NCBI RefSeq assembly: GCF_029674545.1 | Contig: NZ_CP121354.1 | Coordinates: forward strand, 3,357,001-3,421,000 | DNA length: 64,000 nucleotides | Direction of reading: 5' to 3' | Source of the DNA: Mesorhizobium sp. WSM4904 | GTDB lineage: Bacteria; Pseudomonadota; Alphaproteobacteria; Rhizobiales; Rhizobiaceae | Shown: piece by piece, positions 1 through 8,930 of the stretch | How positions within the stretch are numbered: the first letter of the stretch is position 1 | Layout: the number at the start of each line of letters is the position of its first letter | The notes under the pieces: generated by a model | What the model saw: only the letters and a program-made list of their open reading frames with translations | The model's database searches: none | What the model was told of the DNA's origin: nothing | Made by a program: the position numbers and the translations under genes

Positions 1-103
1 TGTTGGCGACCGCTATGTCATTGACGAATGCAAGCTGGCCAGCCGGCAGGCTGGCAAGATGCACGAGGGCCTTGAGGCCGTATTTGCCTTTTTTGGTCAG
101 CAT
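1..103 (-). CDS. Rrf2 family transcriptional regulator, N-terminal part only (cut by window edge)
   Basis: The minus strand from an ATG at 103 reads MLTKKGKYGLKALVHLA and continues open to the window edge (34 codons visible). This start is typical of Rrf2-family winged-helix regulators (the IscR/CymR/NsrR superfamily), whose first helix begins in the same way. Only the beginning of the DNA-binding domain is visible, so nothing can be said about cluster-binding cysteines. The gene follows the sulfate importer operon on the same strand but lies beyond its terminator, so it probably has its own promoter in 104-300. Position suggests a sulfur- or cysteine-responsive regulator of the operon; that is inference. 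Confidence 0.75.
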   Translation of the reverse strand, partial: MLTKKGKYGLKALVHLASLPAGQLAFVNDIAVAN

Positions 104-305
104 GCCCGATTCAATTCATCAAACCCCAGTCGCCCTGCATCTGGCGGTTGTTTGTGTGCAAATCATGACAGTTCGGCTGTGCAGCGCATTTTGGCACAAC
201 AATTCGCCCGCACAGGTTTAGGCACAAACGCATTGATTCTTTGTAACGTTTTCACACCGGTTGTGGGATTTCCCCGACAAAAACGATGCCAGCGCCAGAT
301 ATAAA

Positions 306-329
306 GAAAGCCGGCAAAAGCCGGCTTTC
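306..329 (-). terminator. Rho-independent terminator of the sulfate importer operon
   Basis: A perfect 9-bp inverted repeat (arms GAAAGCCGG and CCGGCTTTC, 6-nt loop) lies 20 bases past the stop codon of the last binding-protein gene. On the minus strand it runs into TTTATAT. It separates the operon from the Rrf2 gene. Confidence 0.8.
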
Positions 330-349
330 CTGCTTCCTATGATTGTGGA

Positions 350-1336
350 TCAGCGGCTGCCGTAGGCCTGGTCGAGCAAGCCGCCGGCCGCGAAATGCTC
401 TTTCTGTACCTTGTCCCATCCGCCGAAGACCTCGTCCACCGTCAACAGGCGGACGTCGGGAAATTCGGCCTTGTATTTCGCCGCGACCGCAGCGTCGCGA
501 GCCCGCAGGCCGTTGCGGGCGGCGATGTCCTGGCCCTCGGGCGAATAGAGGAAATCGAGATAGGTCTTGGCGAGATCGCGACTGCCGTGCTCGTCGGCGA
601 CCTTGTCGACGATCGCCACCGGAAATTCGGCCAACAGGCTGACCGAAGGCGTGACCTGTTCGAACTTGTCGTCGCCATATTCCTTGCGGATGCCACGCGT
701 CTCCGACTCGAAGGTGATCAGCACGTCGCCGATCTCGCGCTGCACGAAAGTGGTGGTGGCGGCGCGGCCGCCGGTGTCGAAGATCGGCACGTTGTTGAAC
801 AGCTTGGTGATGAACTCCTTCACTTTGGCGTCGTCGCCGTTGAAGGCTTCCTTGGCGTAGGCGGTGGCGGCCAGATAGGTGTAGCGCGCATTGCCGGATG
901 TCTTCGGGTTGGGGAAGATCACCTGCACATCGTCGCGCACCAGATCGTTCCAGTCCTTGATGTGCTTGGGATTGCCGGCACGGACCAGGAAGGACGGCAG
1001 GGAATAGAAGGGCGAGGCGTTGTCCGGGAAATTTTTCTGCCAATCGGCGGAGACGAGGCCCTTCTTGACCAGGAAATCGACATCGGTGACCTGGTTGAAG
1101 GTGACGACATCGGCCGCCAAGCCTTCGGCAATGGCGCGCGCCTGAGCCGAGGTTCCGGCATGCGACTGATCGACGGTCACGCCGGGATGCTTGGCGACGA
1201 AGGCCTTGTTGACGTCCGCAAACAATTCGCGGCCGACGTCATAGGATGCATTCAGCAGCTTGTCGGCCGGCCAGGCCTGGGAGGATGCGAGGACGAGGCC
1301 GGCAATAGCGGCGATGCCCAGCAATAAACGCTTCAT
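350..1336 (-). CDS. Sulfate/thiosulfate-binding periplasmic protein (second copy)
   Basis: Binds sulfate or thiosulfate in the periplasm for the CysTWA importer. 328 aa. The start at 1336 is chosen because AAGGAGA lies just upstream and the protein then begins with a classic signal peptide (MKRLLLGIAAIAGLVLASSQAWPA). The mature start ADKLLNASYDVGRELF and the later SHAGTSAQARA, NPKTSGNARY and GGRAATTTF segments are Sbp/CysP family landmarks that contact the oxyanion. It is the last gene of the operon, about 200 bp after cysA. It is clearly diverged from the other binding protein at 4470-5498, so the pair may split sulfate and thiosulfate or differ in affinity. Which anion it prefers cannot be read from sequence. 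Confidence 0.93.
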   Translation of the reverse strand: MKRLLLGIAAIAGLVLASSQAWPADKLLNASYDVGRELFADVNKAFVAKHPGVTVDQSHAGTSAQARAIAEGLAADVVTFNQVTDVDFLVKKGLVSADWQKNFPDNASPFYSLPSFLVRAGNPKHIKDWNDLVRDDVQVIFPNPKTSGNARYTYLAATAYAKEAFNGDDAKVKEFITKLFNNVPIFDTGGRAATTTFVQREIGDVLITFESETRGIRKEYGDDKFEQVTPSVSLLAEFPVAIVDKVADEHGSRDLAKTYLDFLYSPEGQDIAARNGLRARDAAVAAKYKAEFPDVRLLTVDEVFGGWDKVQKEHFAAGGLLDQAYGSR

Positions 1337-1535
1337 GGAAATCTCCTTTGGAATGATCGGAACTATGGTGCGACGATAAAAAGGAAAGCCGGGTCCGACG
1401 AGGCACGCACTCCGGGAGCCGTGTGGGCAGCCGGAAAATATCCCGCCCGAATAGCGGTTTGGTAGGATTTTCTTCCAACCCGATTCAGGCGGCGCCACCG
1501 CCGCGCGCAGTGGGAAATGGCAAGCGCAAGATACG

Positions 1536-2576
1536 TCAGGAAGCTGGGAAAAGCTTCCAGCGCCGCGGCCTGAAGGCCACCCGGCTCTTCTGTGCCGCGG
1601 GATGGTCGACCGGCAGCTCGATCTCGACGCGTTGGCGTTCGCCGCCGACCTCGAGCTCGACCCGCCTGGTGCCGGCGACCCGCCGGCTGGCGGCGACCGT
1701 GCCGGCGATGCAGCCGCTGCAGCCGTCGAGCAGTTCGACATCGTGCGGGCGAAAGTAGAGCAGAGCCTCGCCGGACAGCGCGTGCGGCGCCTGCAGGCCG
1801 ATCGGCCGGTCGGCGATCCAGACCTCGCCATTGTCGACCTTGACCGGCAGCGAGCTCGACTCGCCGATGAAGCTGTAGACGAAAGGCGAGTTCGGCGTGT
1901 CGTAAATCTCGTCGGCCGAGCCGACCTGCTCGATGCGGCCCTGGCTCATCACCACGACACGGTCGGCGAGCTCGAGCGCCTCCTCCTGATCGTGGGTGAC
2001 GAAGACGGTGGTATGACCGGTACGGTCGTGGATTTCGCGCAGCCAGCGGCGCAACTCGCGACGCACCTGCGCGTCGAGCGCGCCGAACGGCTCGTCGAGC
2101 AAAAGCACCTTGGGCTCGATCGCCATGGCGCGGGCCAAAGCGACGCGTTGGCGCTGGCCGCCGGACAGCTGTGCCGGATAGCGCTTTTCCAGCCCCGACA
2201 GTTGGACGAGGTCGAGGAGTTCCGAGGCGCGTCGGCGGATCTCCTGCGCCGAGGGACGCGCGGCGCCGTGACGGACCTTCAGGCCGAAGCCGATATTATC
2301 GGCAACCGTCATGTGGCGGAACAGTGCGTAATGCTGGAAGACGAAGCCGACATTGCGCTCCTGGATCGACTTCTGAGAGGCGTCTTCGTCGCCGAAGAAG
2401 ATGGCGCCCTTGGTCGGCCGCTCCAGGCCGGCGATCAGGCGGAGCAGCGTCGTCTTGCCGGAACCGGATGGCCCAAGCAGCGCGATGAGCTCGCCCGACC
2501 TGATGTCGAGCGACACGTCGTGGAGCGCCGGAAACCGCTCGAACTCCTTGCGCACGTTGACAACGCGAACTTCCAT
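1536..2576 (-). CDS. cysA: Sulfate/thiosulfate ABC importer ATP-binding protein CysA
   Basis: Cytoplasmic ATPase powering the sulfate importer. 346 aa, the usual CysA length. Walker [10 protein letters not shown] begins near residue 35, the Q-loop region reads [14 protein letters not shown], the signature LSGGQRQRV starts near 137, Walker B LLLDEP near 158, and the switch histidine is in [11 protein letters not shown] near 195. A C-terminal TOBE-like regulatory region follows (about 240-346), as in CysA/MalK-type ATPases. It lies 70 bp after cysW, with a small palindromic repeat in the gap, and about 200 bp before the second binding-protein gene. Confidence 0.95.
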   Translation of the reverse strand: MEVRVVNVRKEFERFPALHDVSLDIRSGELIALLGPSGSGKTTLLRLIAGLERPTKGAIFFGDEDASQKSIQERNVGFVFQHYALFRHMTVADNIGFGLKVRHGAARPSAQEIRRRASELLDLVQLSGLEKRYPAQLSGGQRQRVALARAMAIEPKVLLLDEPFGALDAQVRRELRRWLREIHDRTGHTTVFVTHDQEEALELADRVVVMSQGRIEQVGSADEIYDTPNSPFVYSFIGESSSLPVKVDNGEVWIADRPIGLQAPHALSGEALLYFRPHDVELLDGCSGCIAGTVAASRRVAGTRRVELEVGGERQRVEIELPVDHPAAQKSRVAFRPRRWKLFPAS

Positions 2577-2595
2577 ACAAATCCCTCAGTCAGTT

Positions 2596-2645
2596 GATGC
2601 ATGTCGTTGCCCCAAAACCGCTACACACTTTTGGGCGACATGCAC
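2596..2645. repeat. Short intergenic palindrome inside the cys operon (repeat family E)
   Basis: A 50-bp imperfect hairpin with GCATGTCG at one end and CGACATGC at the other, and the internal pair CCAAAA/TTTTGG. It almost fills the gap between the cysW stop and the cysA start. A near-identical copy in the opposite orientation lies at 36379-36427 and a diverged copy at 54933-54976. It may stabilise or process the polycistronic mRNA. Confidence 0.8.
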
Positions 2646-2646
2646 C

Positions 2647-3531
2647 TTAGTGTCCGCGTGTCGCGGCGATCTCGGCGCCGTAACGCATCTCGAGAAGCGT
2701 TTTCAAGACCAGCGTCACCAGTGCCAGGCCGGCAAGCAGCGAAGCGACCGCAAAGGCACCGACGGCGTTGTACTCATTGTAGAGAATTTCCACATGCAGC
2801 GGCATGGTGTTGGTGAGGCCGCGTATGTGGCCCGACACCACCGATACCGCGCCGAACTCGCCCATGGCGCGGGCATTGCAGAGAAGCACGCCGTAGAGCA
2901 GCCCCCATTTGACGTTCGGCAGCGTCACATACCAGAAGGTCTGCCAGCCATTGGCGCCGAGCGAAAGGGCGGCCTCCTCGTCGCCATTGCCTTGTTCCTG
3001 CATCAGCGGGATCAGTTCGCGGGCGACGAAGGGGAAGGTGACGAACACGGTGGCCAGAACGATACCCGGCACGGCGAACAGGATGACGATGCCGTGCGCC
3101 TTCAGCCAGGCGCCGAGCAGGCCTTGCGCGCCGAAGAGGAGCACGTAGACCAGGCCGGAAATCACCGGCGACACCGAGAAGGGCAGGTCGATAAGCGTGG
3201 TCAGGAACGCCTTGCCCTTGAATTCGAACTTGGCGATCGCCCAGGCGGCCGAGATGCCGAAAATGACGTTGAGCGGCACCGAGATCGCCGCCACGAGCAG
3301 GGTCAGGCGGATCGCCGACCGCGTGTCGGGGCTGGCAAGCGCCTCCGTGTAGGCACCAATGCCCTTGGCGAGCGCCTCGTGGAAGACGATGATCAGCGGC
3401 AAAAGCAGGAAGACGGCGAGGAAGGCGAAGGCGATTGCCATCAGCACGGCTTTCACAGGCCGGCTTTCGGTCACCGCCGCCGACTGGCTTTCGTGCAGCG
3501 GCTCGTAGGATTTGATCTCGGGATCAGCCAT
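2647..3531 (-). CDS. cysW: Sulfate/thiosulfate ABC importer permease CysW
   Basis: Inner-membrane permease half of the sulfate channel. 294 aa with about six hydrophobic segments. The BPD_transp_1 EAA-type loop reads [27 protein letters not shown] (given here in two parts: [14 protein letters not shown], then [13 protein letters not shown]), which docks onto CysA. The [15 protein letters not shown] segment is typical of CysW. Its first codons overlap the end of cysT by 8 bp, so the two permeases are translationally coupled and expected to form a heterodimer. Confidence 0.94.
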   Translation of the reverse strand: MADPEIKSYEPLHESQSAAVTESRPVKAVLMAIAFAFLAVFLLLPLIIVFHEALAKGIGAYTEALASPDTRSAIRLTLLVAAISVPLNVIFGISAAWAIAKFEFKGKAFLTTLIDLPFSVSPVISGLVYVLLFGAQGLLGAWLKAHGIVILFAVPGIVLATVFVTFPFVARELIPLMQEQGNGDEEAALSLGANGWQTFWYVTLPNVKWGLLYGVLLCNARAMGEFGAVSVVSGHIRGLTNTMPLHVEILYNEYNAVGAFAVASLLAGLALVTLVLKTLLEMRYGAEIAATRGH

Positions 3532-4375
3532 AGCGCTTACGGCTCCATGTCTGCACGAGATTGACGACCAGAAGCATCACGAAGGACAGCGCCAGCATGA
3601 TCGCCGCGATCGCGGTCGCCGCCTCGTAATTGTATTCCTCGAGCCTGATCACGATCAGAAGCGGCGCGATCTCGGACTTGAAGGGCAGATTGCCGGCAAT
3701 GAAGATCACGGAGCCGTATTCGCCGACGCCGCGGGCGAAAGCGAGCGAGAAGCCGGTGATGATGGCCGGCGCCAGACCCGGGAAGAGCACGCGGGTGATG
3801 ATCTGGAAGCGGTTGGCGCCAAGCGTGGCGGCGGCTTCCTCGACCTCCTTGTCGAGCTCCTCCATGATCGGCTGTACCGTGCGCACGACGAATGGCAGGC
3901 CGATGAACACCAGCGCGATGACGATGCCGAGCGGCGTGTAGGCGACCTTGATGCCGAGCGGCATCAGAAGCTGGCCGATCCAGCCATTCGGCGCATAGAG
4001 CGTGGTAAGCGCGATGCCGGCGACCGCGGTGGGCAGGGCGAAGGGCAGATCGACCATCGCATCGGCGATGCGGCGGCCCGGGAAACGGTAGCGGACCAGC
4101 ACCCAGGCGACGACCGTGCCGAACACGACATTGACCACGGCGGCAATGAAGGCGGTGCCGAAGCTGATCCTCAGCGCGTTGAGGGTGCGCCGGTCGACGG
4201 CGATCGCCCAGAAATCGGTCCAGCCGAGCGCGGCCGAACGCCAGACCAGACCCGAAAGAGGGATGAGGATGATGAGCGTGAGGTAGGCAAGCGAGAAGCC
4301 GAGCGTCAATCCGAAGCCCGGAATGACGCTCGGCTGTCTGAACCGCCACCCCGCCTTAGCGGGTGCTGTGGTCAT
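3524..4375 (-). CDS. cysT: Sulfate/thiosulfate ABC importer permease CysT (CysU)
   Basis: Partner permease of CysW. 283 aa. After a cytoplasmic leader ([20 protein letters not shown]) come six predicted membrane segments. The EAA loop is [20 protein letters not shown], and the [12 protein letters not shown] segment is characteristic of CysT. It is preceded by the first binding-protein gene (95-bp gap) and overlaps cysW by 8 bp. Confidence 0.94.
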   Translation of the reverse strand: MTTAPAKAGWRFRQPSVIPGFGLTLGFSLAYLTLIILIPLSGLVWRSAALGWTDFWAIAVDRRTLNALRISFGTAFIAAVVNVVFGTVVAWVLVRYRFPGRRIADAMVDLPFALPTAVAGIALTTLYAPNGWIGQLLMPLGIKVAYTPLGIVIALVFIGLPFVVRTVQPIMEELDKEVEEAAATLGANRFQIITRVLFPGLAPAIITGFSLAFARGVGEYGSVIFIAGNLPFKSEIAPLLIVIRLEEYNYEAATAIAAIMLALSFVMLLVVNLVQTWSRKRYG

Positions 4376-4469
4376 GCTGTTCTGGATCTTCCCTTCTATT
4401 CAAACCAGAATGGCTGTTCGCAGTCATGTTCGGAAAGCGTGCCAGATCAGGCCCGCCGGCCGTCTGGTC

Positions 4470-5498
4470 TTACTGGGCCGGCTTGTAGATCTGGTCGAAT
4501 ATACCACCGTCGCCAAAATGGTAAGGCTGCGCTTTCTTCCAGCCGCCGAATTGCGGGTCGTCGATGGTGACAAGCTTGATTGCCGGCAGCTTGGCAAGGT
4601 CCTCGGCCGGCACCAGGTCGGGCTTGGCCGGACGATAGTGGTTCTTGGCGATCAAGGTCTGGCCTTCCTTGGAGTAGAGCCAGCCGAGGTAAGCTTCGGC
4701 GACCTTGCGCGTGCCCTTGGCGTCGACATTGGCATCGACCACGGCGACAGGCGGCTCGGCCAGGATCGAGGTCGGCGGATAGACGATTTCGAAATTGTCG
4801 GCGCCGAATTCGTCGAGCGCGAGATAGGCTTCGTTCTCCCAGGCGATCAGCACATCGCCCAGCCCCTTCTGTGCGAAGGTCACCGTCGAGCCACGGGCAC
4901 CAGTGTCGAGCACCGGGACGTTCGCATAGAGCTTGCCGACGAATTCCTTGGTCTTGGCTTCGTCGTTGCCGTCATTGGCGTTGGCATAGGCCCAGGCGGC
5001 AAGATAGTTCCAGCGCGCACCGCCGGAAGTCTTCGGGTTGGGCGTGATCACCTGGACGCCGTCCTTCACCAGATCGTTCCAGTCGTGGATGCCCTTGGGA
5101 TTGCCCTTGCGCACCAGGAAGATGATGGTCGAAGTGTAGGGCGCGGAATTATTCTCGAATTTTTTGCGCCAGTCCGGATTGATCTTCTTCGTCTTGGAGA
5201 CGATGGCGTTGATGTCGCCTTCGAGCGCCAGCGTCACGACATCGGCGTCGAGGCCGTCGATCACGGCGCGGGCCTGCGCGCCCGATCCGCCATGCGATTG
5301 CTGGATGGTGACGGTTTCGCCGGTTTCCGCCTTCCAGTGCGCGGCGAAGGCCTCGTCATAGGCCTTGTAGAGTTCACGTGTCGGATCGTAGGACACGTTG
5401 AGAATAGTCGTATCGGCAAACGCGAAACCGAGCGTGCCGAACTGGACAGATGTGGCGACCAGCGCGCCGAGCAGTTTCCTGAAATGAGGGTTGGTCAT
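4470..5498 (-). CDS. sbp: Sulfate-binding periplasmic protein (first gene of the operon)
   Basis: Periplasmic sulfate receptor. 342 aa, with an N-terminal signal peptide (hydrophobic run [20 protein letters not shown]) and mature start [19 protein letters not shown]. Family landmarks are [34 protein letters not shown] and [19 protein letters not shown], all close to E. coli Sbp. GGAGG precedes the ATG at a good distance. It is the promoter-proximal gene of the operon, so regulation of the whole cluster should act in 5499-5697. The second, diverged binding protein at 350-1336 ends the same operon. Confidence 0.95.
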   Translation of the reverse strand: MTNPHFRKLLGALVATSVQFGTLGFAFADTTILNVSYDPTRELYKAYDEAFAAHWKAETGETVTIQQSHGGSGAQARAVIDGLDADVVTLALEGDINAIVSKTKKINPDWRKKFENNSAPYTSTIIFLVRKGNPKGIHDWNDLVKDGVQVITPNPKTSGGARWNYLAAWAYANANDGNDEAKTKEFVGKLYANVPVLDTGARGSTVTFAQKGLGDVLIAWENEAYLALDEFGADNFEIVYPPTSILAEPPVAVVDANVDAKGTRKVAEAYLGWLYSKEGQTLIAKNHYRPAKPDLVPAEDLAKLPAIKLVTIDDPQFGGWKKAQPYHFGDGGIFDQIYKPAQ

Positions 5499-5522
5499 TT
5501 CCGCCTCCGTTGAACTGCTGCG

Positions 5523-5536
5523 AACTCTAGCGAGTT
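5523..5536 (-). promoter_or_regulatory. Candidate operator upstream of the sulfate operon
   Basis: A perfect 5-bp inverted repeat, AACTC-TAGC-GAGTT, lies 25-38 bp upstream of the first binding-protein start, in an AT-richer stretch. Position and symmetry fit an operator or promoter-overlapping site. Linkage to the nearby Rrf2 regulator is only inference. Confidence 0.35.
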
Positions 5537-5603
5537 TATAGAAATTAGATGCATTGAATGTTGCCTTTTTCGCCGCCTTGCAGAAATTTCTCGCCGAGCG
5601 GCG

Positions 5604-5634
5604 GCCAATCGAGGAAATAACTTCCTCTATTGGC
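5604..5634. other. Long inverted repeat between the dipeptidase gene and the sulfate operon
   Basis: Arms of 13 bp (GCCAATCGAGGAA and TTCCTCTATTGGC, one mismatch) around a 5-nt loop. It lies about 65 bp past the dipeptidase stop codon and about 105 bp before the sulfate operon start, both on the minus strand. No T-run follows, so it may be a factor-assisted terminator or an operator. Confidence 0.55.
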
Positions 5635-5697
5635 GGGCGTGGTTCATCGTCAGCGGGCCTAATTAGAAGCGCTGGCGTCTACGACAAGTCCCGCGGC

Positions 5698-6447
5698 CTA
5701 GTTGGCGGTCACGGGAAAATCGAAGCGGCGTTTTGGAAATGGTTCGCCGACAAGCGTGAAATGCCACCATTCGCGCGCATAGTTGCGGAAGCCGGCGGCG
5801 CGCATGGCTTCAAGAAGCATCTTGCGGTTGGCCGCCGCCTCGGCGGCGAGAGGACGGTGGGCCGTCTCGCTCGCCGGATCGAAACAGTCGAACCCGGTGC
5901 CGAAGTCGAGCGTGCCGATATCGGCTGCGCCGCAAGCGGGGTGAATGGTGCTTTTCTTGTCCATAGCGGCGATGGCGAGGTCGACGGTCGAGCCGCGCGA
6001 ATGGCTGGAGAACTCGCCGACATAACCCTTGGCGATGAGATCGCCACGCTCGACCGTCGGATACCATTGCGGGTCAGGCGGGCCGCCCTGTTTTGTCCAT
6101 TCGCGCAGGTCGGCGACGGCGCGCGCCGGGCGGTAGCAGTCGAAGACGACCAGCGTCAGGCCTGTTTCGGTCATGGCTTTCTGCACGCTGGACAGCGCCT
6201 TCGCCGCCTGCGCGGTCAGGATGCAGACCGGGGCATCGTAGCCGTCGGCCTTGCGGTGCAGGAAGTTTTCCAGGCCGGCATAGCGGATGTCCTGGCGGAT
6301 GCTCGGATCGACATCGGCGAGCCTGACGAAGCCCGCGGGCAGAGGAGCGGTGTGGGCTGGGGCGGTGACGGTCAGGATAGCCAGCGTTGCGAGAAATGGT
6401 CCCAATAAACGCCGCCGCGAGGCACCCCCCTCTGCCCTGCCGGGCAT
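5698..6447 (-). CDS. D-alanyl-D-alanine dipeptidase, VanX/DdpX type (peptidase M15)
   Basis: Predicted periplasmic zinc D,D-dipeptidase, likely recycling D-Ala-D-Ala from peptidoglycan. Family zinc and catalytic signatures are present: SSHSRGSTVDLAI (SxHxxGxxxD) and EWWHF near the C-terminus, plus CYRPARAV with the conserved arginine. A hydrophobic run LLGPFLATLAILTVTAPAHTAP gives a signal peptide. The start is uncertain: the reading frame runs back through a palindromic repeat (6418-6584), the ATG at 6447 lies within that repeat, and a TTG at 6405 immediately before the signal peptide is an alternative. It follows pbpC on the same strand, which fits a cell-wall role. A true vancomycin-resistance function is not implied. 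Confidence 0.85.
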   Translation of the reverse strand: MPGRAEGGASRRRLLGPFLATLAILTVTAPAHTAPLPAGFVRLADVDPSIRQDIRYAGLENFLHRKADGYDAPVCILTAQAAKALSSVQKAMTETGLTLVVFDCYRPARAVADLREWTKQGGPPDPQWYPTVERGDLIAKGYVGEFSSHSRGSTVDLAIAAMDKKSTIHPACGAADIGTLDFGTGFDCFDPASETAHRPLAAEAAANRKMLLEAMRAAGFRNYAREWWHFTLVGEPFPKRRFDFPVTAN

Positions 6448-6584
6448 CTCCCCCGCAAGGGGGGAGATTGGCAACTTCGGCGCTGCACCCCTCTTTCCAG
6501 CGTTGAGAGTTGGCGAAAAGCGCGAAGCGAATAATCTCCCCCCTTGCGGGGGAGATGGCCGGCAGGCCAGAGGGGGGTGCCTCG
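6418..6584. repeat. Large palindromic repeat element, family A
   Basis: Two roughly 50-bp arms in inverted orientation: left starting CGAGGCACCCCCCTCTG, right ending CAGAGGGGGGTGCCTCG. Each arm contains its own small hairpin (ATCTCCCCC/GGGGGAGAT). About 60 bp of unrelated sequence separates them. A second member is at 31697-31856. It separates pbpC from the dipeptidase gene and overlaps the latter's possible start region. Confidence 0.9.
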
Positions 6585-6634
6585 CGCCGAACAATCGGCC
6601 GAGAATCGCAACCCGCCGAATCGCTTGCAACCTT

Positions 6635-8725
6635 CTATTCAACGAAAACCTTCACGCTGGCCGCGCGGCCGGCGGCGTCGATCACTGTCAGCGTCGAGTA
6701 GCCGGTGCCGTCGGGCTGCCAGGTCGCGGTGCGGCGGCGATCTATGCCGGCAAGCGGCTTGCCGTTGGCGAGCCAGCGGAACGGCGCGCGGCCGCCCTGC
6801 AGCTTCAGCACCAGCGGCGTGGCGTCTGCCGAGTTGGCGCCGAGATCGACGCGGGCGCCGTCCGGCGGGAAGATGATGGTGGGTGCCGGCTCGGTCGGCG
6901 TTGCCTGCACCAGCCCGTCCGACCCGGCGCCGAAGCGGGCGAGCGTCACCGGCAATTCCTCGCGCTTGGGATTGAAGACGCCCGGCGGCCGGCCTGGCAG
7001 CGGCACGCCGGCGAGACCGGAGCGGACGAAGCCCTCGAACAGGATCGGCGCCGCCGAGACGTAGCCCGACAGGCCAGGGATCGGGCTGGCGTCGGCGCGG
7101 CCGACCCACACACCCAGCACGTAGCGGCCGTCGAAGCCGACCGACCAGGCATCGCGATAGCCGTAGGAGGTGCCGGTCTTGTAGGCGATGCCGCGCTGCA
7201 TGGCGCCTTCGGGCGGCTTCACACCGGACAGGATGTCGTCGATCTGCCAGGCGGACTGGTCGTCGAGGATGGTGGCGGTGGTGCGCTCGGCATCGGCCGG
7301 TTCGGTGCCGTCATGCAGCGTGTGCATCTTGCCGCCATTGGCGAGGCCCGTATAGAGCTGCACCAGGTCGCGTAATGTCACGCCAGCGCCGCCGAGCCCG
7401 ATCGCCAAGCCAGGCGCCTCGTTGAGCGGCAGGACCAGGTTGACGCCCGCCTGGCGGAAACGCGCGGTCAGCCTTGCCGGGCCGACCGCATCGAGCACCC
7501 GGATCGCCGGCACGTTGAGCGAAAGCTGCAGCGCCTGGCGGATCGAGACATCGCCCTGGTAGCCCATGTCGAAATTCTTCGGCCGATAGCCGCCGAAATC
7601 GGCCGGGCTGTCCTCGATGATAGTCTCCTGCGCCACCAGGCCTTGCTCGAAGGCGAGCCCGTAGATGAAGGGCTTCAGTGTCGAACCGGGTGAACGCACC
7701 ACCTTGGTCATGTCGATCCAGCCGGAACGGCTGGCGTCGAAGAAATCGGCGGAGCCGACCTCGCCCAGAATGTCGCCGGTGCGGGCATCGGCCATCACCA
7801 TCGCGATGGAAAGCTTGGGCCCGAGCTTTCTGGCGGCCTCCCTTGCCACCTGCTCGAGCCCTTGCTGGACGCTTCTGCGGATGGTGAGCTGCAGCGGCTT
7901 GCCGGGTTCCGCCTTGGGCAGCATGGCATAGGAGGCATGCGCGGCCAGCGCCGGCAGTTTTCGGCGCAGGCCGGACACGTCATCGAGCGCCGCACGCGCG
8001 GCCTCTCTTTCGTTGAGCAGGCCGGCGGAAACCATGCGGATCAGCACACGGTCGCGTGCTGCATGGGCGATGTCGAGGTTGCGGTCGGGCCGGCGTTTTT
8101 CGGGCAGTTGCGGCAGTGCGACGATGAGGGCGGATTCCGAAACGGTCAGCCGCTTCGGCTCCTTGCCGAAATAGGCGAGCGAGGCGGCGCGCACGCCTTC
8201 GAGATTGCCGCCATAGGGCGCCAGCGTCAGATAGCGTTCGAGGATCTCTTGCTTGGAAAGCCTCTGCTCGATCTGGATGGCGCGCAGGATCTGCTTGAGC
8301 TTGGAGCCGAGGCTGCGGCTGTCGCGCGGCTCGATCAGACGGGCAAGCTGCATCGACAGGGTCGAGCCGCCCGAGACGATACGGCCGCTGGTGACGAACT
8401 GGCCGGCGGCGCGGCAGAGCGCCAGAACGTCGACGCCACGGTGATCCCAGAAGCGCTTGTCCTCATAGGCGACCAGCATGTCGACGAACTTTCGGTCGAC
8501 CTGGTCGAGCCTAGTTTCGAGCCGCCAGTAGCCGTCCGGCGTGGCAAAGGCGCGCAAGAGCTGGCCGTCGCGGTCCTGTACCTCGGTCGAGACCGTCAAG
8601 GTCGCCGGCAGCGGCGGCGGAAAGGCGCGGTCGAGCTCCCAGAGGGCGGCTGCGGCGATTGCTGCAAACCCAGCAAATGAAGCTGCGGCGATGCCTGCTC
8701 GACGGAGAAATTTCTTGGAGAGCAT
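6635..8725 (-). CDS. pbpC: Penicillin-binding protein 1C (bifunctional glycosyltransferase/transpeptidase)
   Basis: Class A PBP, 696 aa. An N-terminal membrane anchor (about residues 10-30) precedes a GT51 glycosyltransferase domain with catalytic Glu in EDKRFWDH (about 88-95) and GGSTLSMQLARL. The transpeptidase has the active serine in STLK (about 348-351) and a KTGT box (YKTGTSYGYRDAW), followed by the C-terminal BiPBP_C domain typical of PBP1C. The ATG at 8725 is chosen because TTGAGGGG lies 5-12 bp upstream; an in-frame TTG at 8740 is less likely. It lies downstream of the alpha-2-macroglobulin gene on the same strand, the conserved yfhM-pbpC pairing. Its ribosome-binding site and ATG lie inside a palindromic repeat. 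Confidence 0.95.
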   Translation of the reverse strand: MLSKKFLRRAGIAAASFAGFAAIAAAALWELDRAFPPPLPATLTVSTEVQDRDGQLLRAFATPDGYWRLETRLDQVDRKFVDMLVAYEDKRFWDHRGVDVLALCRAAGQFVTSGRIVSGGSTLSMQLARLIEPRDSRSLGSKLKQILRAIQIEQRLSKQEILERYLTLAPYGGNLEGVRAASLAYFGKEPKRLTVSESALIVALPQLPEKRRPDRNLDIAHAARDRVLIRMVSAGLLNEREAARAALDDVSGLRRKLPALAAHASYAMLPKAEPGKPLQLTIRRSVQQGLEQVAREAARKLGPKLSIAMVMADARTGDILGEVGSADFFDASRSGWIDMTKVVRSPGSTLKPFIYGLAFEQGLVAQETIIEDSPADFGGYRPKNFDMGYQGDVSIRQALQLSLNVPAIRVLDAVGPARLTARFRQAGVNLVLPLNEAPGLAIGLGGAGVTLRDLVQLYTGLANGGKMHTLHDGTEPADAERTTATILDDQSAWQIDDILSGVKPPEGAMQRGIAYKTGTSYGYRDAWSVGFDGRYVLGVWVGRADASPIPGLSGYVSAAPILFEGFVRSGLAGVPLPGRPPGVFNPKREELPVTLARFGAGSDGLVQATPTEPAPTIIFPPDGARVDLGANSADATPLVLKLQGGRAPFRWLANGKPLAGIDRRRTATWQPDGTGYSTLTVIDAAGRAASVKVFVE

Positions 8726-8910
8726 GGCGCTGCCCCTCAACCGCCTGCCGGCACCTTCTCCCCGTATAGTGACGGGGAGAAGGGGGCTATCTGCGACGTC
8801 GGCTTCGGTCTTGCGACTTTGGCGATTGGCGAAAGCCTCGACGCAAGCCCCTTTCTCCCCGTCACTATACGGGGAGAAATGTCCGGCAGGACAATGAGGG
8901 GCAGCGCCAT
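8724..8910. repeat. Large palindromic repeat element, family B
   Basis: Inverted arms of about 60 bp. The outer ends share GAGGGGCAGCGCCAT, followed by a CCGGCAGG block. The inner ends each contain a strong hairpin, TTCTCCCCGTATAGTGACGG and its complement. The left arm covers the pbpC Shine-Dalgarno and start codon. The right arm ends 20 bp before the alpha-2-macroglobulin stop codon and may also act as a transcription or mRNA-processing signal. Confidence 0.9.
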
Positions 8911-8930
8911 CGCTATGTCTGTCAAGGCGC

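Noticed and set aside
252..1043. Long open frame on the minus strand overlapping the second sulfate-binding protein
   Set aside because: Arg- and Gln-rich composition with no family resemblance; it is a frame shadow of the binding-protein gene in high-GC DNA.
8753..8880. Possible CRISPR or phage attachment site because of the repeated CTCCCCGT...ACGGGGAG units
   Set aside because: Only two inverted copies, no spacers and no cas or integrase genes; fits a dispersed palindromic repeat.
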